Positions 42,296 through 53,878 of a stretch of 64,000 bases of DNA are shown piece by piece. The DNA is taken from contig OY730171.1 in assembly GCA_963422465.1 (NCBI GenBank), forward strand, positions 744,001 to 808,000, written 5' to 3'. The notes under the pieces were generated by a model, which worked only from the letters and a program-made list of their open reading frames with translations, searched no databases and was not told where the DNA came from. How positions within the stretch are numbered: position 1 is the stretch's first letter; each line of letters begins with the position of its first letter. The DNA is from Lichina pygmaea (taxonomy: Eukaryota > Ascomycota > Lichinomycetes > Lichinales > Lichinaceae). Position numbers and translations under genes: made by a program.

Positions 42296-42495
42296 ACCGT
42301 AGTCTTTCTGTCTCTCTCTGTTACGGTACTCTCTCTCTGTCTCGTCAATACTTCTCTCCGCCCCTCAGTCTCTGTCTCACGTTGCTGTTTCTCTCCGTCT
42401 CTCTGTGTCTCTCTGCTCTTCTGTCTCTGTCTCTCTGTCTCTCGTTGGTCTTTCTCTGCGCCTCTCCGTCTCTGTTTGTGTCTCTCTCACGTGAT
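42296..42495. repeat. Degenerate TCTCTG/TCTCTC low-complexity tract
   Basis: About 200 bases of imperfect pyrimidine repeat (CTCTCTGTCTC units). It ends shortly before the promoter of the Rieske-AIF gene. Open frames across it are Ser/Leu or Arg/Glu repeats and not genes. Confidence 0.85.
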
Positions 42496-42800
42496 ACCGT
42501 ACAGTACTACCGTATGTGTTTTGGCGTCTTTTGCTTTTGTGGTCGACCGAAGCCGCGACATACCTACCATGCCGTGCGTACCGGTTCGGTACTGCATGAT
42601 GACGAACTGGATAAGTCATTCAAATCTGTGAGTGAGGGGTAGTATCCAGGAGCCATTGAGGTGTGAAAGGCATGCTGCCTGTCCCACCGAGGATCTGCAC
42701 TGCTCGAGTCTTTCATTTCAACCAGTCACACTCTTCGCAGCTTCGTCGTCATTTTGGCAGCTCGCTGCATCGACCATCGTTCAGCACTACCACAACAACC

Positions 42801-44576
42801 ATGACGCAGGAGTACAAGCTCAAGCTCGGCTCGCTCGAGCTCAAGGATCTGGAGAAGCAGGAGGTCGAGGTCGAAGGGATCGAAGGTGGAAAGGTGCTGC
42901 TGGTCAAGCTCGGAGAAGACGTGCACGCCTTGTCGCCCAAATGCACACACTATGGAGCTCCGCTGGTCAATGGAGTCATGACTCCTGATGGCAGACTTAC
43001 CTGCCCTTGGCATGGAGGTACACATGTGAAGTAGCAACATCCTATCGGGTATAGTGATGCTGATTCGTGGCTGGCCCAGCTTGCTTCAAGGTCGCGACCG
43101 GAGATGTCGAGGATGCACCTGCTGTCGACCCGCTCTCCAAGTTTCCTGTCTTCAAGAGGGACGGTTCGATGTACATCAAGGCCGAGGAAAAGAGCATCAA
43201 GGGTGGTCGTGGAGTTGGAGACATTGAATGCAAGGTCGAGACGGATGACAAGGTAGTCATCGTTGGCGGGTACGTGTGCACAGGCGTTCTATAGACTCAA
43301 AGCAATGTGTCACTAACCTTTCGTATCGGAACATAGCGGTAGCGGGGCCCTCGGCGCACTTGAGGCACTCCGGAAAGGAGGCTACAGAGGAAGCATCACC
43401 GTCATCTCGCGCGAACCCTACCCGCCTATTGACCGAACCAAGCTGTCCAAGGCCTTGATTCCGGATGCTTCGAAGCTTGCGCTTCGAACACAAGAGTGGC
43501 TCGGTAAAGCCTCCGTCGCTTATGAGAATGATATTGTGGAGCGCGTGGATTTCTCAAAGAAGACCGTCCATACGAGCTCGGACAAGTCATACCCGTACAG
43601 CAAGCTCATCTTGGCCACCGGAGGCACGCCCAGGAGATTACCGCTCCCCGGGCTCAAGGATCTCGATAATATCTTCACCCTACGCACCGTTCCGGATGTC
43701 CAGGCCATCGTCGGCGCCGTCGGCGAATCGAAAGGCAAGAAGATCGTCGTGATCGGGAGTTCCTTCATCGGCATGGAGGTAGCAAATTGCTTGGCCAAAG
43801 AGAATTCCGTGACGGTGGTAGGTATGGAGAAGACGCCTATGTCGCGAGTCATGGGCGAGAAAGTAGGCGCGCTTTTCCGGAAGTTGCTCGAGCAGAGCGG
43901 AGTCAAGTTCCACATGGAGGCCAGCGTCGAGAAGGCGACGCCGTCCAAGCAGAACCCCAAGAGCGTCGGCGCCGTGCACCTGAAAGACGGCACCGAGCTG
44001 CAAGCCGATCTAGTGATTCTCGGCGTCGGTGTCGCGCCGGCTACGGAGTACCTCAAGGATAACGCCGCAGTCCAGCTCGAGAAGGATGGGTCGCTGAAGA
44101 CGGACCGGTACTTCGCTGTTGAGGGTGTAAAGGACGTGTACGCCATTGGCGATATCGCCACGCACCCGTATCAATCCGCCGACAGCACCGAAGTGTCCAC
44201 GCGAATCGAGCACTGGAACGTGGCGCAGAACGGCGGCCGCGCCGTGGGCGGTTTGATCAGCGGAGCGCGCACGACGCCGAAACCGTTCATCCCCATCTTC
44301 TGGTCTGCGCTCGGCAAGCAGCTGCGGTACTGCGGCAACACGGCCAAAGGCTACGACGACGTCGTCGTGCAAGGTAGCCTCGAAGTCGACAAGGCTTCCT
44401 TCGCCGCCTTCTACACCAAGGGCGACACGGTCCAGGCCGTCGCCACGATGCAGATGGATCCCGTCATGAGCAAGTCCGCCGAACTCATGCGTCGGAGCAA
44501 GATGCCATCAAAGCATGACCTCCAGAACGGCGTCGACGTCCTCAACGTAGCCTTGCCTGCCGAAGTCAGCGTATAG
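42801..44576 (+). CDS. Rieske/AIF-type NAD(P)H-dependent flavoprotein reductase (AIFM3-like)
   Basis: A flavoprotein oxidoreductase with an N-terminal Rieske [2Fe-2S] domain, related to AIFM3/ferredoxin reductases. Exons from this ATG are 42801-43017, 43080-43269, 43337-44576 (548 residues). Rieske ligands: CTH (Cys48, His50) and CPWH (Cys68, His71), the second completed by the first splice. The FAD site is VVIVGGGSGALGALEAL (about 131-147), with PYPPIDRTKLSK. The NAD site is KKIVVIGSSFIGMEVA. DVYAIGDIATHP is the second FAD contact. An in-frame ATG at 42663 adds 46 residues rich in Arg, Ser and Thr with no acidic residue, like a mitochondrial presequence. A mitochondrial and a cytosolic form from two starts are possible. 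Confidence 0.92.
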
Positions 44577-46185
44577 ACCCGGGTTTCTGTCAAATTACGA
44601 AATGGGCGGTCGGGGACGAGAAAAGGGGTATCTACCTTTCCTATAGCTCTATAGCGCTTCCATACAGCAATACGATAAGGAGAAACCTACATGCAATGCT
44701 CTATTGTCACTTTCTTTTCTTCTTCTTTCCCTTTCCACCCTCTACCATTCTCTCCTCTCTTCTCTTCTCTTGCATCAGAGCAATTTGCACTTCGGCGCAA
44801 ACTCAGGGCACATGTTCGGAGTCGAGTCAGGTCAGGTCCGCTAGGGCTACAGAGTAGCAGCTCTAAAGTACAATCACCTTAGGAGTACCGTTTCACCAGA
44901 ACTTACTCCTGCACAAACCACCCCCGTCGCTCTCGTAGGTTACTACTCTTTGCCGTCTCTCTTGCTTTGATTTCTTGTTTCTGTATACGGTATGGGTACG
45001 TCAAGACAAGACGGCAACGACGGTTGTACAAAGTATGCCCCGCCAGACTGCCAAGATCGTCAGCAGGTGCAAACAAGATCACCGTTGCTTTTTGTCCCCC
45101 TCGTATCATGAACGTAGACCATCAATACAGGAGGCTCATCTTCATCGATCTATGTTCATCCTCTCTTCATATTTGATTCTTGCTCGATAGCCTTTCTGCT
45201 TTCAGCGTCGATCTTCATGATGCAGTCGAAGTACGTAAATGATCAAGGAAGGAGCTTTCAGGGCTGACGCAACTCGAGAGAGAGAAAGGCGAGATAAAGG
45301 AGGAAAAGAATCAACTTTTCCTGGTGGAGGATCGATTATCTTTCGAGTAACTCGATTGCAACAACTACTAATATGTCAACCAACCACCGATTCAAGACCA
45401 ACCCTCTTCCTGCTCCATGAGAAAGCTCCCCTGTAGTAAGTTTAGTGTTCTCCATAATTGAATTGAAACAAGATATGCCACGCCTTCCCGGAGTAATCGT
45501 GGTGCCACGAGGTTCAGCCGTTCGGGTAGTGCCTGCGGTCCTCGCCAGTTATTCGGTCCATGTCATTGTTCCCCTGAGACTGTCGATGACTCGTTCAGAG
45601 TCGAGAGCTGAGTCTCTCGAGCTGCCCGAGGGCCTCGGGAAGCAAAGCTCGGCGGCTCGATAGGTCGATCACAGCGACGCCCATGAGTGCGGCTGCCGGA
45701 CGGCGAGGTTCGGCTGGTCCGGTCCATGACAGTACAATAAGAAGGGGTGGGCATGATCCTGCCTCCCCCTCCGGGCTGGGCCATAGCATGGCCGTGTGGC
45801 GGTATGGTAGAGTATGCGGGAAGCTCTGTCGAAGGCTCAGTGCGACCCTCAGCATACCGTGACATCGGTCCCAAAGTTGATGCATGCCGTGACCTAGTGG
45901 TTGGCCAGAGCTCTGTTTCGGCTGTCTTGGATTACTCCTGCGAGGCATTGTGTTTGAGAAGAGATCAATTGCGGGGGTTTCTGAAATATATGTTCTCCAA
46001 GGTGTGGTACCGATGTGCCAACCTGAGTGCACAGGCTTGATGCTTGGTGGATGGAGTACAGCGAGGGAGTGGAGTGGACAGTTTGTATAGCAGTCCGCTG
46101 TTGGGAGTGACATATTGCAGCATATGCGGAAGGCTACTTCAGGACTTATTGTTGGAAATGACCATTCACAGTGTAGGTGAACGTC
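44577..46185. other. Intergenic, no gene seen
   Basis: Convergent spacer with pyrimidine-rich stretches (44710-44775). A 172-codon minus frame at 45595-46113 is unremarkable and lacks any domain. Confidence 0.5.
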
Positions 46186-47410
46186 TTATATAGCAAACAG
46201 ATCATCAGCTTTGCGGGGCCCCGAGATGTGAAGAATCCTTATTGGCACCTGAACCGAGTGAAAGAATCCAGTTTGATTCTCCAGCACACAAGCTGCGATT
46301 GACAAGTCATCCACCTTGAACAGACTTCTTTCTTCAGGACATGTCAGCATCCGGTGTGGGAATAGGCAGTGAATGGTCATACCACATCCTTGCAGGAAGG
46401 CGTTGAACGTGTCTTCATTCCGAATAGTTGCAGAAAGAATAATCTTCACATCAGGAAATCTCTGGAAAAGCTCCCGCATGGTACCCAGCAGAGATGGAAA
46501 TGCCTCTTTGTCATATGTCTAGACAAACACTCTTCAGCTGCGTGACCTCCAACCAACCTATTAACTGATAGAGCTTACAATATCAGCACCGAGAACAACA
46601 ATGTCATCTTCGAACTTGTCAGAGCCCCAGCCACCAGCGTCTTTCAAGCTACTACCCCATCGAAAGACTCGAGACTCAATCCCGGAGTTCTGGTCTAAGC
46701 CATTGAGAAAGATATTTGTCTCCAAGTCTTCGACGATGTGAGCATCACCATCTGTAGCCAACACGTGACGAGAGCCTAGGTGCTTGGCGCACAGGATGGA
46801 GAGAAACCCTGTACCGGCACCTAACTCAAGCACATACTTTTCCCGGACGAGGTTCTGGCCTTGAGGAGATACTAGAAAAGTACCCAGACGCAACGCGGCA
46901 TCCCACGTTCGAAAGCCTGTAGTCCCCAAGGCGGAGATGATGTTGTGGGACTCCAACAGGGTAAGCTTCGGCGCTTCCGCAACGGAAGGAGAAAGCGGTA
47001 GCGTGTAACGGACATGGCATTTCTGCTGAGCAGCAAATATTTCTGAAGGCAGGCTTGAACTGAGGGCATTGGTCAAACAAGAGACGAGATTGTCTGATAT
47101 CTCCTAAAACGGCGCGAATCAGAGAACTAAGAAGAAATGCACTCGAGCTACTCCAATAAGTAGCGGAGAGGCGTACATCTTCGTCCGGGTCAGATATCGA
47201 AGATTCAATCCTGCGGACAACTTCCCTGAGGACCCTGACCTTGTAACCGACTGGTGGCGCGGACTCGTCAAGATCTGGAGCGAACAGCCCGTGATATAGC
47301 TGTGCCTGAAATTGAGCACCCTTGAGCTGCTCGTCCGATTGAAATGTGATCTGATCCAATGGTAAGAGCTGGAAATATTGCCGCCTAAGGAGCTCCAGCT
47401 TTTCGTCCAT
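46186..47410 (-). CDS. efm3: FAM86/Efm3-type protein-lysine methyltransferase
   Basis: A seven-beta-strand S-adenosylmethionine methyltransferase. Family members methylate elongation factor 2 (yeast Efm3, human EEF2KMT). Exons 47410-47177, 47103-46579, 46518-46383 and 46331-46186 sum to 1041 nt (346 residues). The N-terminal FAM86-like region runs MDEKLELLRRQYFQLLP. SAM motif I is VLELGAGTGFLSI (about 167-179), followed by VLATDGDAHIVEDLETNI. The post-I/motif II area is DDIVVLGADITYDKEAFPSL and the C-terminal part ends ILHISGPRKADDLFAI. TWDAALRLGTFL before motif I is the usual TWEAALALAxyL-like element. Assignment to Efm3 rather than a sister methyltransferase rests on length and N-domain. 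Confidence 0.82.
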
Positions 47411-47463
47411 CCTAAACTGAGTTGCCGGTACGAGTGAGTACGGGGGTTGGGGATAAAGTCACA

Positions 47464-47477
47464 TGATCACGTGATCA
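47464..47477. promoter_or_regulatory. Palindromic CACGTG (E-box-like) site
   Basis: A perfect 14-base palindrome centred on CACGTG, the core bound by bHLH factors, midway between the EFM3 and RPS24 starts. Binding is inferred. Confidence 0.5.
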
Positions 47478-47494
47478 ACTGTGATTTGTGGACC

Positions 47495-47511
47495 TAGCCC
47501 TAAGCCCTAAC
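47495..47511. promoter_or_regulatory. Telobox-like motif
   Basis: Two CCCTAA/CCCTAAG half-units separated by one base, 128 bases before the RPS24 ATG. Confidence 0.55.
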
Positions 47512-47638
47512 TGTAACTCGCACGTCGCTTAAACAATACCATAACCTGGTCATCGTCCAACCGCCGAACGACGCAACGACTGTCGGCCATTTTGCGACCA
47601 CTCGACATCCTCAAGCTTCAGTTGCTGGGGGAGGCAAG

Positions 47639-48237
47639 ATGGCAGACCGCGAACAACCAGTAACGCTACGGACACGCAAGTTTCAGCGAAATGCGCTCTT
47701 GCAGCGAAAGCAGATGGTGGTGTAAGTGGGACGCTACACGCCGCTATCTACCTGGACAGCATCTATTGCGGCAGGCCATGGATTGACCTTTGTCTATCAA
47801 GCGATATCCTCCACCCGAATCGGCCCAACGTGTCTAAAGATGATCTACGGGCCAAGCTCGCGGAGCTGTACAAGTCAGACAAGAACATGGTGTCGGTCTT
47901 CGGTCTCCGAACACAATACGGCGGGGGCAAGAGCACCGGGTTCGCCCTGATATACGATTCCAACGAGGCATTCAAGAAGTTTGAGCCTCACTACCGGCTC
48001 GTGCGGTTCGGCGTGGCTCAGAAGATCGAGAAACCCAGCCGACAGCAACGTATGTACTGCCTCTTGTCCTTAATCGACCAAGCGATCAGATCCAGAGCTA
48101 CTGTACAGTCCAGGTGGAGTCATTGGAGCCCTAGATGCTAATGCAACGATACCGCAGGGAAACAAAGGAAGAACCGGTCAAAGAAGTTCAGAGGGACTGC
48201 GAAGCTCAAGAGTGCGTCCAAGGACAAGAAGAAGTAG
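47639..48237 (+). CDS. rps24: 40S ribosomal protein S24 (eS24)
   Basis: Small-subunit ribosomal protein. Exons 47639-47721, 47802-48049 and 48158-48237 sum to 411 nt and 136 residues, the standard length. It reads [80 protein letters not shown] and ends in a basic [20 protein letters not shown] tail. Both introns break codons (phases 2 and 1) and have canonical GTAAGT/GTATGT donors. Its divergent promoter has a telobox-like site. Confidence 0.97.
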
Positions 48238-49838
48238 ATGGAGTCGCGACACGGAGGACAAGGTTCCGGAGTTGTGTGGACTGTTACACCAATGTCATCA
48301 CTCTCAACGGCTTCCATCTCTACTGCACTGCTTGGTACGCTATGTCCAGGCAATAGCGTGTGTGGCGCTTGGAAGCTCGAAAAGCTGCTGCTTTCCACCC
48401 AGCGCTGTTCGTGCCTACTGTTGCTGTAGGGCCATTGATCCTCCTGGTCAAGTGTACGGGTTAGAGGCCATCTATCATCTTCAAGAAGTGCACCTACTGT
48501 GCTCGGGCTCTGAGACTGAGGCTTTGGAATCCACACCCGTCCAAGCCGGTGTATTTGAGCGACGATCCGCTAGACTAGACTCGTTTTGATAGTGGGCCAA
48601 CATGCCACTACATCACCCAGACGTACACGCAGAAACATATGAGACGCGCACGAGGTAAATGTCACAGATGACGAGTAAACTCGAAGAGACGCCTATCCAT
48701 TTCAGGTAGAATACACGCGTAACATCAACACGAAGCTCATTCTGATTCATCAAAGCAGGGAGGATGATTCACCTCTGTTAGTTACCTGCAGGTCAGAGCT
48801 AACTATGAATAGCCCGTTCCGATGAACTACTGTCTGTACCGCTTGGAGTGCAGTCCCTTCTTCACAAGCTACTAGCCAGGACCGAGTTGACAGGGTCGAG
48901 TTGGTAGGATTGAGTTGACAGGATTGGGTTGACAGGACTGAGTAGAGGCTGAGTGAACAGTATAGTCTTCGCCGTGCAAAGACTACGCTCATAAAAACCG
49001 TTCAGAGAGTACGGAGCACAGAGAGCCGCACAGAGTTACAGGAGCTACAATATTTTAGCTATGATGCAAGTGCTGCACACAATTTTCTGTCTTTACGAGA
49101 GGAGAACCTTAGTAGGAGGGAAGACTACAAGCGTACGAGACACCAAAGAGACTGCGTCAGGGGACGAAGGGTTTTTTGTTTCTCTCCTTTTCTGGTATTA
49201 TCTAGAAAGGAAAGAGAACATTTTTATTTTTTATTTCTATTTGTGGTTGTGGGTTTGGATTTGCAGTGCAGATTGTTTTAGCGAGCGTGATTGTATTGAT
49301 GATCCGGTATGTTCTAGTGAGTGTGATTGTATGGACTTTCGCCCGGTCCCCGGTCTCATGTAAACTGCCAAGAAAGGAGCGTGGATGTCAGCAGATGCTT
49401 GACAAGAATAACACGGTCAAGAAACAAGCACGCAGTAGAGCAAAAGGCAGATAGACAAGCAGAGAGGAATGAGTAGACAGACAGACAGGAGAGGAAAAGA
49501 CAGAGGAACAGAGAGATAAGAGGCAAGAAACAAGGAAACAAGAGTCTAGCAACCTCACCAGCAGGCAAGCCAGCAAACAACCCAATCATCCAACGATAGG
49601 AGATTCAAGTCCTTTTGAAGAACATGTCGAGAGCATAGATGAACCGTAGCCTATCAGGAAGGCGAGCCAACCGGCGAGCCAACCGGCGAGCCAACAGGCC
49701 ACGATCCTACAGCCGAGGAGGAACTGACGAGCGAGCACGCGGCAGTAGTGTCGTAGAATCAGACGGAAGAGGAGAAGAAGAAGACGCCGAAAATCATCAG
49801 CGCCGTCGACATCGACGTCGACATCGTCGCCTTCACCA
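48238..49838. other. Intergenic, no gene seen
   Basis: Contains a short minisatellite and purine-rich sequence at 49420-49560. Frames are short. A 132-codon minus frame (48138-48536) overlaps RPS24 and is not supported. Confidence 0.5.
48885..48946. repeat. 15-bp minisatellite (GAGTTGACAGGATTG)n
   Basis: Four imperfect units of GAGTTGACAGGAYTG in tandem within gene-free DNA. Confidence 0.85.
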
Positions 49839-50405
49839 TCAGTTGCCCTCGTCCGAACCCCAGGAAGAGTCGCCGGAGGAGTAGTAGTCAACGTCGTTCT
49901 CGGAGTTGTTGAGCCGGCCTCGTTCGCGGCAGAAGATGGCGACATCCTGGTCGTAGTCCCTGTAGGCACGATCGCGGTCAGTCTCGGCGAGCTGCAGGGT
50001 GTGTCGGGCCCAAGGCCCGTTGCGCGCTCGCACCGTGTTGTCGCGAGCCCGTTGGAGCTCGTAGTTGGCCCGCTCGATGATCGGGCTGTGGTATCGGTCG
50101 ACGTCGTCGAGAGTGCGGAAGCGCGAGTTCGGATGGCCTCGCCGCGTGACCGTCTGTGGTCGGAGCGATACGCGTCGCCCGCCGCGCTCCTGCTGCTGCT
50201 GCGGTTGCCGGTCAGCGCGCGCACCGACCTGGCTGGCAGAATATGTCGGCCGCCCGCCGCGCCGGCAGCGCTCGCACAGGCCGGGGACCCACACGATCCT
50301 CTCTTCGACCCGGGCATTGCAGGTCCACTGTCGGCACTGGTCCGTGACGACGAATCGTCCGGGGCACCGGCAATCGCGGTAGTACTCTTGGTTGCCGAAA
50401 CACAT
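49839..50405 (-). CDS. Hypothetical Cys-containing protein, 188 residues
   Basis: The frame starts MCFGNQEYYRDCRCPGRFVV at 50405. The N-terminal 47 residues have seven cysteines (2, 12, 14, 24, 29, 44, 47), including CRC and CERC pairs that could bind metal. The rest is polar, with a Gln/Arg stretch (DRQPQQQQERGGRR), a helical region (RANYELQRARDNTVRARN, QLAETDRDRAYRDYDQD) and an acidic Ser/Asp-rich tail. The open frame continues upstream through the CA repeat, but that extension is pure His-Thr repeat, so I start at the Met after it. Family unknown. Single exon. Confidence 0.6.
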   Translation of the reverse strand: MCFGNQEYYRDCRCPGRFVVTDQCRQWTCNARVEERIVWVPGLCERCRRGGRPTYSASQVGARADRQPQQQQERGGRRVSLRPQTVTRRGHPNSRFRTLDDVDRYHSPIIERANYELQRARDNTVRARNGPWARHTLQLAETDRDRAYRDYDQDVAIFCRERGRLNNSENDVDYYSSGDSSWGSDEGN

Positions 50406-50516
50406 GACTCTCAGCAAGTGGAGATGTCCGTTGTGAGTAGTCTGGAGCGGGGGAGAAGATGGGTATTGCGCGAAAGATCGGAGACGGTGCTGATTGTCGA
50501 ATGCAGTCTTGTGTGT

Positions 50517-50518
<2 letters not shown>

Positions 50519-50603
<85 letters not shown>
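50519..50603. repeat. (GT)n dinucleotide microsatellite
   Basis: About 42 uninterrupted GT units, 115 bases upstream of the Cys-containing ORF's start. It generates spurious Cys-Val and His-Thr repeat frames. Confidence 0.97.
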
Positions 50604-50606
<3 letters not shown>

Positions 50607-51485
50607 TGTGTGGAGTGCGGAGCTGTGGATGTTCGAGTGTCTGATGAATTTCCAGAGCTGAATTCGTGGCCACTTATAAACTGACAGAGGCCGTTGTTCA
50701 GCCATGTCCAGGACATGTCTCTCGAGCATGGTTCACTGAACATTCTAGCTGAAGATGGTCCGAAGAAGATTCTCTTCAGACATAATGTCGCCATTGTTCG
50801 CAGCATTTGTGTGCACAGGATTCGACTGTCAAAGCAATTGAAAGAAGAGATTAAGAACTAGCGTACTAGCAGATAACGATCCACGGCGGAGAAGCAGAAA
50901 GAAAGACAACAGTACAATGTAGAGACAACACGCGGCACAATGCCTTGGTTGTCCCCCTTTATTGGCAGCGTGCACAAGGAAAGAATTTTACGAAGCACAA
51001 AGCCTTGCCCCTTTTCGTCAATTTGAGCCGCCGGTCGCTTTGTGCGTATGGGATGAACATTAGAAAACGACAAAGGCCGCACAAGGGAAGAACATGAGAG
51101 AAGATACAAATGACCCAGTCTGACGGACGCCCCCAGTACAGGCAGATGAGCCCCCAGTACAGGTGAATCTAAGCGGTGGGACGGAGGACCAACCCGGAGG
51201 AGAGCGGAAACACCAAGCGAAACCGCCTGCAAATGCAAGCTCTGGATGAGCCCGCCAGAATCCTCCAACAGCACCGGCGACAACAACCCAAGAGGAACTA
51301 TGCCGAAACGCCTTTCCCGGATTAAGCCCATGCTGTAGGGCCATCGAGGAACGATCTGTATCTCGTGGCGGAATGCGAGGTGTGGTGAGAAACATCTCGG
51401 CCGAGCTGTGATGGACCCGCACTTCCAAAGCCGCGGACCAGCCGGGGTCTGCGCTGCCGCTCGGTTCAAGTCCAACTCGCCCTAC
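50604..51485. other. Intergenic, no gene seen
   Basis: Downstream of the Zn2Cys6 gene. A minus-strand frame at 50858-51475 runs on after its stop codon and is probably 3' untranslated or chance sequence. A short direct repeat (CCCCAGTACAGG) is at about 51130-51165. Confidence 0.45.
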
Positions 51486-53296
51486 CTAGGCCCTGAAGCT
51501 GCCAGCCGGAGCCCGATGAGTGCTGCGGGTGCAGCTCTCTCGGGAATCGCGGCGCAGAGGGACCAACGGGCTCGGGTGCGCGGGTTGGCCTGGGTGCAAG
51601 CGCGTGTAGGTCTGTCCGCTCACGAGCGTGCCTTCGTTGGAGCCGGATCGAGACCCGTGCGAGCCGTGTCTGTAGTTGCTCCCGGTCGTGTAGCTGTAAA
51701 GATCCGGCGAGCTTCCGCAGCCGAGCGATAGATCCCCAGCTGAGGTAACAGCGCCCTTGATGTCCGGCCCGTCATAAGAAGCCTTGGACATCCCCGGGAT
51801 GACAGAGCCAGACATGCAGTACGAGCTTGCCGGAGCGGCGCTCTCGTGGCGGGCTGCGCTCGCAGGCAAAGATTCGAAGGCCAGGCTTGCGTCCTGCGAG
51901 GACGCCAGGGAAACCTTCGGGTTCGAGACGCCGTACGCCGTAGAGGTGGATTCGGAGGAGGTCCTCTTGGCCTCCTGTTCGCCGGCGGGGGACCGAGTCT
52001 CGTAGGTCCAGTCCTGCTGTGTTGGCCTCAAGGGCAAGCTGTCCCACGAGGGGTACGGGAGGGCATCGTGGATGTTGCCGCCATTGGCGAGCGATGCGCT
52101 TCCGCCGCTGCCGACGACGCCGTGCTGCTGCGGTCGCGGCAGGAGCCGCTCCCCGGCGGGGCCCGTCGCCGGGAGGGACGACGATAGCGAGCCGAGTCCC
52201 GGGAAGAGAGGCGAGCTCTCCGGTGCGGTCAAGCTCCCTCGCGAGCTGGTGGAGCTGACGAGCGGAACGCTGCCGCCTCCGTACGGCGGCGGGTTTCCCT
52301 CCACGAACAGCGCACCGCTGGGCTTTGGGGCGCTGCCGAAGGGATTCCAGGCCCGTAGCCCTTCCTGGGGCCCAAAGAGGGCAGCAGATCCCTGAGACTC
52401 GTGAGGCGGTGAGATTACCGACGGCGTCACGTAGCTACCGGCCTCAGCGCCATCATCCCCGTACCCCGAGTAGTGCGGCAGGCTGAACGACTTGGTCGCC
52501 AGAACCGGGTAAGACTGTGACGGCGGCCTAGCGTACGCAAGCGGGCCACCGATGGGTAGAGCACCCATCACCGAGCCGGAAGGCATCTGGGACGGTGCAT
52601 ACGAGCCAGCTTCTCCGGTCAGAGACGCTCCCACGCCGGACGGTAAAGCATAGCTGTATCCGTTCGTTGCGCAATCGACCGAGTTGACCTGGACGACGGC
52701 GCCGCTTAGCTGTCTTTTTCGAGCCAGAACGACGACATGCGTTGGGGAAGGGGATGGGAAGGTACCCGAAGAAACTGGCATTGCGACGGGTCAGTCCCGG
52801 ACGTCTTGCAGTTGTTGCACCCAGTGCCGTCTCCAGGATCGCCGCTGCACCTGATCTTGCGCTTGCGACATCTTCCACACTGAGGATCCCACCAGAAGTT
52901 AGTGGTGTCGCTGGGCTACATCGAAGTCGCCTTTTCGATTTGTGGTCACCCTGGGGGGAGATATAGGGCCGGAGGGGGGTTTTCCGAGAGTGAATTTGCG
53001 GCAGGAGCAGCTTCTCATGGCGATGACAACGACAAAGAATAACGACGACGACTTACGGCCACAGCTATCCGCCGTCTATGTTGCCCTCCACCCTGCTCCT
53101 GCGACCCCTCGTCGGCGGGGCTCAAGCGGCCGCGTTGCTTGTTCACGAGATAATGAGCCCTGGGGCTTGATCGTATGGCGCCAGGAAGTGGCACGGACAT
53201 GCATGCGTCGTGCGAAGCCTCGTTGACGATCTCTCGGCTTGGGCGGCGCTGGGACGGCTGCGCGGCGCCAGGGCTCGGAAGATACGGTCCCGTCAT
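51486..53296 (-). CDS. Zn(II)2Cys6 transcription factor
   Basis: A fungal binuclear zinc-cluster DNA-binding regulator. Exons 53296-53057, 52879-52766 and 52688-51486 sum to 518 residues. The cluster CGRCRKRKIRC, then GCNNC and QC, is encoded by the short middle exon: Cys at 81, 84, 91, 101, 104 and 114 (CX2CX6CX9CX2CX9C). It is preceded by a basic GQHRRRIAVA. The remaining 400 residues are Ser/Gly/Pro-rich and disordered, with no fungal-specific TF middle domain, ending in an Arg/Ser-rich tail. The ATG at 53296 (MTGPYLPSPG) is the best start, but the frame is open to 53428, and exon 1 lacks conservation clues, so the N-terminus is less certain. Targets are unknown. Confidence 0.82.
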
Positions 53297-53538
53297 TGCC
53301 CGCTGCGAGCGACTCAGTTGGTTCCACCATCCACAAAGCAAGGGACAGCGCGAAGGGGCAAACACCGACCTCGTTGCCGAAACGTCGAGAGGTAACCGCC
53401 AGAGGATGTTTGCAAGCACAGGCGGCACTGGCGGACCTGCTGCTCGAGACGAACGGTAACACCACTGGCTGGCTGGCTCCGCTGCTCTTGCTGTTGCCGA
53501 TGTTGCCGTTGCTGCTGTCGTCGCTGCTCCTTCTGCTC

Positions 53539-53541
<3 letters not shown>

Positions 53542-53607
<66 letters not shown>
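53542..53607. repeat. (CTG)n trinucleotide microsatellite
   Basis: About 22 CTG units (CAG on the minus strand) upstream of the Zn2Cys6 gene. Minus-strand frames read it as poly-Gln or poly-Ser, plus-strand as poly-Leu. No gene is assigned across it. Confidence 0.95.
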
Positions 53608-53616
<9 letters not shown>

Positions 53617-53878
53617 CTGATGCTGAGCCGAGAGTGGAAAGCGGGCGTGAGAACCGGGTGGATGTGGGAACTGCCAGGCCACCGATGGGATGCGCACCAG
53701 ACGGAAAAAGTCTTTGGCCACCCCCCGGCTGCGCAGAATATTATAAGCTCAGAAGCTATCGAGCGGCTTTGCGGTTTGGACCATTCCACGGATGTTTGTA
53801 GGCCACACCGGATCTCGCATAGACGTGGCCTCCAGATCACTCCACAATTGTGTCTTATCACTTTTCCCTGGCGCGGCG

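Larger units (their letters stand above)
47411..47638. promoter_or_regulatory. Shared divergent promoter, EFM3 / RPS24
   Basis: 228 bases between two start codons. It contains a palindromic TGATCACGTGATCA (47464-47477, with a CACGTG core) and a telobox-like TAGCCCTAAGCCCTAAC at 47495-47511. Telobox-like motifs are common in ribosomal protein promoters of filamentous fungi, so co-regulation of RPS24 and the methyltransferase is a reasonable inference. Confidence 0.6.

Noticed and set aside
42088-42642. 184-codon plus-strand frame, Ser/Leu-rich
   Set aside because: Runs through the pyrimidine low-complexity tract and is antisense to the small minus-strand gene.
45595-46113. 172-codon minus-strand frame
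   Set aside because: Lacks splice partners, domains and coding bias; the plus strand is equally open.
50411-50806. His-Thr repeat protein
   Set aside because: It is the GT/CA microsatellite; the real coding sequence begins downstream at 50405.
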